Shown piece after piece: positions 58,405 through 64,000 of a stretch of DNA of 64,000 nt; within the stretch, counting starts at the first letter, position 1, and every line of letters starts with the position of its first letter. Source of the DNA: Straminergon stramineum (taxonomy: Eukaryota; Streptophyta; Bryopsida; Hypnales; Calliergonaceae). The notes under the pieces are model-generated. The model was not told the DNA's origin. It ran no database searches and was given only the letters and a program-made list of their open reading frames with translations. Location of the stretch: positions 13,643,350 to 13,707,349 of the forward strand of contig OY987271.1 in NCBI GenBank assembly GCA_963920665.1, in the 5' to 3' direction. The position numbers were made by a program, and so were the translations under genes.

Positions 58405-60896
58405 CTAGTCAATTACATTTGGGTTGTTTTGAGAGCCACTTCCTTCACCTTCTTCGTAGGTCGATGCTTCCCCAACCCCTAGCTTTCGCTTTGCACGGGT
58501 TCGTGAAGCTGGTCCGTCTGCCTTCAAAATTGATTGCAACACGTTGGAGTCCTGTAGAGCTTGGAGGGTCCTTGTTGTTTGTGGAGAATGTGCTTCCAAC
58601 AAGTAGTCAAGTGCTTGACTTTGGTAATATGGTCCGTACGTAGAAGTCCAGGTAAGCCATACTAGTCAAGTCTTCTAGGGAGGCACTATCATCTTGATTA
58701 ACCACCCTTTCTCCTTCTAAATTCCAACGGTGTCGTTGCGGATGAGGACCCCACTTGAAGGTTGAGGAGGTCTTGTCCCAATATCCACCAAGGCATTGGA
58801 AGAAGAATGCCCTCCTCCCTTCATTTTGTGGCCCCTTTCCCATGAGCCTTGGTGCAACTCTGGCAATTTCGTCTGGGTCTGTTTCCCAATTCAATTGCGA
58901 GCTAGCAGGTCCTTTTTCTTGATCATGTTGTCCTTCTCGCCAACTCCAAACCAAATCTCGGCCCCACAAGGTTGTGTCAGCCGTAGTATCACGTGTGTGT
59001 TCCAAGAAGGAGGCATGTAGGTCGTCAAGTTGAACATGGTATATAGGCGATCATGGAATGGTGCTGAACAAATCACACAACGTCGTCTAATCAAGCATTG
59101 TGTGATGAGACATTGGGGGTGGTATACATGTGCACAAGATCCTAGTGCCCAACCCCCTTCGGGGCCAAATTGTTCAAGACATATGGGGCATTTGGTATGG
59201 TCCAAAACAAAAGGTGCAGGCTTGGGCCACAATAGCATTCGTTTCTTCTCTTCTATGTGGCTAGACATTTGGTTTTGGTGGTCCCAACCATTTTTGCTCC
59301 AATCTATGACCTCCTTTTGTGGCAATTCCACCATGCACATGTTATTGGGAAACATGTCCTCCAACAATGCCCATGACGTCAGTCCATTCTCACGTTTAGG
59401 AGCATTTGCAACAAAGTTTCTAGAAACTTTCTCTAGCTCCTTCGCAACTTGTTGGGATCTATCCACGGAGAGAATGCAGGCAACCTTCCAATGGTAGTAT
59501 GTGGTAGTCAACTCAGCCAACTTTCTTCGAAGCATCTTATTTTCTTCTTGAAGTCCATGGTCTTTCTCCAATTGAATAATTGATGGAACCACAGGAAACG
59601 AAAGAGAGTCTTGGGTCCCATTGAGGTCAATTGTGTCATTGGTAGTATATCTTGTGACAATAGTAGGAAGTGTATTTGGAATGATGGGGGAGTGTCTAGT
59701 GCACTTGGCAAGAGGAGAACGCTGAAGGATATGGTTGGTAAGGTCCCCCACAACCTTGTCCACATTTTGGAGGTTCTGCTCAACAAAGGCGTCATCCATA
59801 TCCGACAAAGTGAAAGTGTCAGGGTCTTTCTCACGGAGGCGTTGCAGTTCTATAGTTTGTTGAGAGATGAGTGTACTTTTTTGTTCACACTCACATCACA
59901 ATTTCCTCATTTCATTCTATAGTGAAGAAATTTCAACATCTTTGGTCTTGAGGAGGTCCAGAGCTTTTGCCAAAGTCATAATGTCATGGCTTGAGCCCAT
60001 TGTTGATGGAGAAATGGGAACACGGTTAGTTTCTTCCATAGCTGTGTCCTCATCGGGCCCAAAGTCGAAGACGTCATTTGTGCACTGTGTTGGCAATGAT
60101 GGGTTAGGAACTATAGTTGGAATCGATGCGGGTCCCACTCGTGTTGTTGAACGCCGTACTCTAGATGGTTGCCTTGGTCGTTGTCCCATGGATGTCGCGG
60201 GTCCTTCTACAACTTCATTTGAACCTCATTGGGGCAAACAGATTGCTCCACGATTCGTATGACCCTATGGACGCACGTACCATCAAAGTCATCATCTTCT
60301 TCAGACTCCTCAGTGTCAACCTTAGTGGCAGGGGTTTGCGTTTTGTATGCACTTCGAATAGGACCGAGTCCCCCCTCAGGAAAAGCTAAAACTCCTTTTG
60401 GGATGAAACCACTCTCTGGACGAGTGACATATGTACTTCCCTTGATTGTGCTCCAATCAACCTCCTTGTTTAGAGCGACCTCAGCATATGCTCCTCTAGC
60501 AAGGAAGAGGGGGACCTCGTTCCTATCTACAAAGGCGGTTTTGTAGAGGACTTGCCACAATTCAATGCATCTTTGAAGGAATGCTGGATTCTCACAGTAC
60601 TTCAAGTTGGCCTTATTGGTGTGCCGATTATAATGATGACGCCATAAAGGAAAGAACTTGCCGATGTGGCACCACTCGATGTAGTCTTCACAGGTTTGTA
60701 TTGTCCAAGGCTCTGGTTCTTCATTCCAACCTTTAAAAGCAAGGTGGGCTTCACTATTGAGCACGTGCAATCGCTTCCGATGAATAGTGCCCCTACGCTT
60801 GCGATGTTTGTCTTTGGCAGCCTTTCGTAATGCCCCGGCGGTCTGTGCAGCTGCGGAGATAGGCAATGCCCTGGCATTGTTAACTCCAGTGGCCAT
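58405..60896 (-). pseudogene. Cargo protein 2: same novel domain plus RING-H2 finger, disrupted
   Basis: Function unknown; the RING suggests a ubiquitin ligase. The likely start is ATG at 60896; the frame is open upstream to 61049. A basic N-terminus (KDKHRKRR, HRKR) precedes the domain shared with cargo protein 1 (60435-60743: WCHIGKFFP, NLKYC, AFLQRCIE, YAE, VDW). Then an acidic linker (EESEEDDD), a helical, probably coiled-coil region, and a RING-H2 finger (59068-59190) with CPIC, SCAHVYHPQC and CVIC, giving C3H2C3 spacing. The tail ends in a Lys/Arg-rich, Gly/Ser-rich segment. Breaks: frameshift near 60,220; stops at 59917-59919 (TAG) and a TGA just downstream near 59,897; frameshifts near 59,000 and 58,605. 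Introns might explain some breaks, but I saw no clear splice pairs. A gene model with three or four pieces is possible. Confidence 0.75.
59068..59190 (-). other. RING-H2 zinc finger of cargo protein 2
   Basis: Eight metal ligands in order: C-x2-C, 14 residues, C-x-H-x2-H-x2-C, 10 residues, C-x2-C. All are present, so the fold is probably intact despite breaks elsewhere in the gene. Confidence 0.88.
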
Positions 60897-61070
60897 CAAT
60901 GATTGTCGTGTCCAAGGCTCAAAAAACTCTTTTGGGAGTTTAGGTGGTCCACAACTACTAAGGTAAGAAGGGTGGATGAATGTAATAAATAGTAAATAGT
61001 CAAGGTTCACGCATGTAGCCACTAAAGGATACAAGACAAGAAGCCTCAATGAAAGGTGCCCAAAAGGTCT

Positions 61071-61618
61071 TGGGCGAGTGGATAAATAGATGGGGCGAGC
61101 GCGGGTGAGAGTTGGTCATGGGGCGCGTGCGGGTGGGCGACCACCGGTTGAACCCGCGGTCTCCAGGGGGCACGCGCGGATCTCGGGGAGCGACTACGGG
61201 TCTGGTAGGGCACATTCGGGTTCGAGGAGGTGACTGCGGGTCCAGGGGCGCGTGCGGGTCCTGGGAGGGGCGACCTCGGGTACAAGGGCGCATGCGGGTC
61301 TTTTGGGGGGCAACTGCGGTTACAGGGGCGCGTGCAGGTCCTTTGGGGGGCGACTGCAGGTCTTTGGGGCGCGTGCGGGTGCCTTGGGAGGCGACTGCGG
61401 GTCTTTGGGGGCGCGTGCGGGTCCCTTGGGAGGCGACTACGGGTCTTTGGGGGCGACCGTGGGTAATTGTGGGGCGTTACTTCTCTTTGGGTTCTCACTT
61501 CGTGTCTTTGCTTCGCAGCTTGCCACGTACTCGACACCCACGGTTGCCCACCAGCCTGAACCCAAAGTCGCCCTACCCGTGGTCGCCCAAACCCGAGGTC
61601 GCCCACACCCGCATGCAC
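61071..61618 (+). repeat. GCGAC minisatellite array 6 (right subterminal)
   Basis: Starts about 175 bp upstream of the cargo gene 2 ATG. Between 61,240 and 61,460 it alternates two units, GGGGCGCGTGCGGGTCC and GGCGACTGCGGGTCTTTGG, forming a dimeric higher-order repeat. Units at 61,555-61,615 are in the opposite orientation (CCCGTGGTCGCCC, CCCGAGGTCGCCC), so the outermost right units mirror those of array 1 at the left end. Confidence 0.9.
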
Positions 61619-61785
61619 CCCTTTAGGATGCTACATGGAAGACACGTGTCTGCCACATGGCATCTAGGTGGCCTCACGGGCAGGGTAAAAAAAATTTTAA
61701 AAGTCAAAGGTAAGTTTGACTCTATTAGACGGACAAGAGGGTCTACTTGACGTGTTGGACGTCATGTTCGTCGAGTTGTCGAACT

Positions 61786-61804
61786 GTCCGCCGGAACAAC
61801 CATG
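61786..61804 (-). repeat. Giant hAT right terminal inverted repeat
   Basis: The minus strand reads CATGGTTGTTCCGGCGGAC, pairing with the left end at 15 of 19 positions and followed outside by CTCCAAAG. GTCGAGTTGTCGAAC at about 61,770 resembles the left subterminal GTGTCGAGTTGTTCG. Confidence 0.88.
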
Positions 61805-61812
61805 CTCCAAAG

Positions 61813-64000
61813 TTCATCATAATTACTAAAACTATTTTTTCAAATTTCACTTTGCAAGTACCTACAAATGCAATTGATGAGGTCTTAAATATTATTTGAA
61901 AGAATTTTGTATTAATTTGAAAAAAAATTGAAATTACCTTGAATTTAATACAAAAATGAAACAATTCATATCAAATGCAATTGATGCTTTTAAATTTTGA
62001 AAATCTCTCCATGATTATATCATAGTATTGAACAATATGATGCATACTTTTTTACTATGTCATTGTGAAATTAGAAAAATCATCAGCCCATAGTTGCAAA
62101 ATGAATTTTCCAAATTATTAGTCAATATTTCAAGAAATTTTATAATATTCTAAGGAGAATTTCAAATGAATAACCAAAGAGTATCAATGAAAAACTAATT
62201 TTCCAATAGAAATCTCATGGTTTTTTGGCTCCCAAATGCATTTGAGAATTCATGTCACGATTGACTCTCCAATTCAAAACAAGACCCCCCAATCTTCAGT
62301 TTGGCAAGATTGTCAACATAGAGAGCAGCAAAGTCCTAATTTGATTTTATCCACCAATTAATCCTTAGATTTGAGCATATAAATTATTAAAATAATTATT
62401 TTTTGAATAATATTTTTAAAATTCAAACATTTATAGACAATATATGAACCTTCAGTAAAGGAACAAAAACAAATTTAAAAATAATAATTAAGGTCAAATT
62501 GAGCTTGAGATGATACAAAATCTATGTGCAATTAATATGTGAGTATTACTTGAAGTTTAGCTCCATATTTATATTTACGATTATTTTAATTTTAAATGTA
62601 GATCTATTAATTTGTTAAATTATCATTTGATATAAAAGTCCAATCAACCTATTTTGAATTATTGGAATTAAAAATATTTTTTCTTTCTAATTTATAATTA
62701 CAAATTGTAAAATTGATTAATCAAATATATTATTCAAAAAGAAAATTAGTATTGCAAGTCTTTTTTCTATAGAAAATTTAAATATAATATTCAAAATTTT
62801 AGTGTATAAAATAAAAAATACGTAGTGAAAATTTATGGCACTAGATGTCCATATTAAAAGCAAGTTACAAACTAATTAATTTTTACCTTCTTTACAAATT
62901 ACATGAAATAGAATATTTATATAATTGAAATTTGTCTGAAAATTGATATTTTTATTTTACATGCTTGCTAGATCCTTCAAGTGTTTGAGACAATACTTCA
63001 AAAAATTTCATCAATGTGTACTTTGAAATGCAAGATAAAGCAATATATGATGACTAAAATGAAGACTAAAAATACATCAAATTGTGCAATATGAAAATAA
63101 ATGAGATATGAGCTAAAGTCCTTAGGTTGAAAAGAAATATAACTAAAGAAATTTGAACCATGTACATGTAGATATATAGTATAAGTAGACTAGTAGAATT
63201 TATTCTATTAATCTTTGCATTACTTGCATGCATAAATTACTCAATCTCAAATTGATGGTGTATTTCACAACAAAGTCAAAAAATATAAAGTTCATATCTA
63301 CAAATTCTAAGGAAAAATGGCATTCACAATTCAATAAGTTGATATGAGATGGATGGAACATAAAACAAGGCAACGTAGGGTCTTCATGAAGAAATTAAAG
63401 TTTATCCCCTTAAGGACCACAATGCTACCACATGGCTTTTGCAACTACATTTGTAGAAAATTCGAAATGTGAATTTTACTAACAATCTATAAACAACAAA
63501 GAAATCCTAGATGATTTTTTTCTATTGAATCCATTGTTACAATCTGATTAAGGAATGATTGAATGAGCAATTTTTGGTGAATTTTTTGAGAATGGAATAG
63601 GTGCTCTAGGCTATTACTTCACATCCTCATATATTTTTTCCACATCTCAAAATGATTTGAAAAAAAATTGCACATTTAAATCATGATGATATGTATCCAT
63701 GGAAAAAAATTAGAGTTTTTGGATCACTTTTGAGCATTCGGATTTCAACATTCCAATTTCAGAGTATGCACAAAATTCCACATAATTGGATATCTTTCAT
63801 CAATCTTGTCATTGGTGGCATTTTCTCAGAAATTGTGCAATTTTATTGATATTTTTTTTTATTAAGTCTTCTTTCATTTCAATAGTGGCGATCATCAAAA
63901 TCATTCTACACATTTGAGGAATTATTCTTGTTACAAGAGCTAGTCAAGAAAACGATAACTATGCTCAAACATCCCTAGTCCCTTCGGAGTTAACAATGAT
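61813..64000. other. AT-rich spacer to the window end
   Basis: Strongly AT-rich. No gene, RNA gene or repeat element recognised; short ORFs are chance. Confidence 0.45.

Larger units (their letters stand above)
45205..61812. mobile_element. Giant hAT transposon with cargo genes (16.6 kb)
   Basis: Body 45213-61804 (16,592 bp including a 200-base gap). A perfect 8-bp direct repeat CTCCAAAG lies at 45205-45212 and 61805-61812. The terminal inverted repeats are CAGGGTTGTTCTGTCGAAC and CATGGTTGTTCCGGCGGAC (15 of 19 identical). Known: hAT elements make 8-bp duplications and often begin CAGGG or TAGGG. A hAT transposase gene lies inside, which fits the ends. It also holds two further genes, six GC-rich minisatellite stretches, a 215-bp tandem array, a long hairpin and a nested TTAA MITE. 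Plant hAT elements are usually far smaller. No second copy of the terminal repeat was seen inside, so these ends most likely define one unit. Confidence 0.88.

Noticed and set aside
1..64000. CRISPR arrays, bacterial operons, rRNA genes
   Set aside because: The spliced plant MYB, plant transposons and AT-rich spacers show a plant nuclear genome. The arrays seen are contiguous minisatellites without unique spacers of constant length.

Overview
The window looks like nuclear DNA of a land plant. It holds one complete R2R3-MYB gene with the exon sizes typical of the plant family (133 bp, 130 bp, then a long last exon). It also carries plant-type transposons (CACTA, Stowaway-like, hAT) and long, AT-rich, gene-poor spacers. 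I cannot name the species; the MYB sequence alone does not separate a seed plant from a seedless one.

Layout. 1-11 kb: possible last exons of an unrecognised gene at the left edge, then small inverted-repeat elements and a retroposed fragment in AT-rich spacer. 11.5-16.8 kb: a complete non-autonomous CACTA element with GAG target duplications. 17.3-22 kb: nested small DNA transposons, including a 0.6-kb TTAA-flanked element inside a larger element with 5-bp duplications. The same larger element recurs at 25.9-26.7 kb without the insertion, so the empty site is visible. 27-32.6 kb: GC-richer gene space with the MYB gene. 32.7-45.2 kb: AT-rich spacer with a 2-kb fold-back.

45,205-61,812: the main discovery. 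A 16.6-kb element has hAT-type ends: imperfect terminal inverted repeats (15/19) and a perfect 8-bp duplication, CTCCAAAG. It carries a broken hAT transposase gene and two further genes, all on the minus strand. The two extra genes share a 103-residue domain I do not recognise (43/103 identical), and one of them continues into a RING-H2 finger. Each gene's 5' end faces a GC-rich minisatellite built on GCGAC(T/C)GCGGGT, and related arrays lie near both termini. I read this as a giant hAT transposon with its own cargo genes and a repeated array-plus-gene module. All three genes now carry in-frame stops, and two carry frameshifts. One 200-base assembly gap (57,396-57,595) lies inside a minisatellite. 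The last 2 kb is AT-rich with nothing I can identify.
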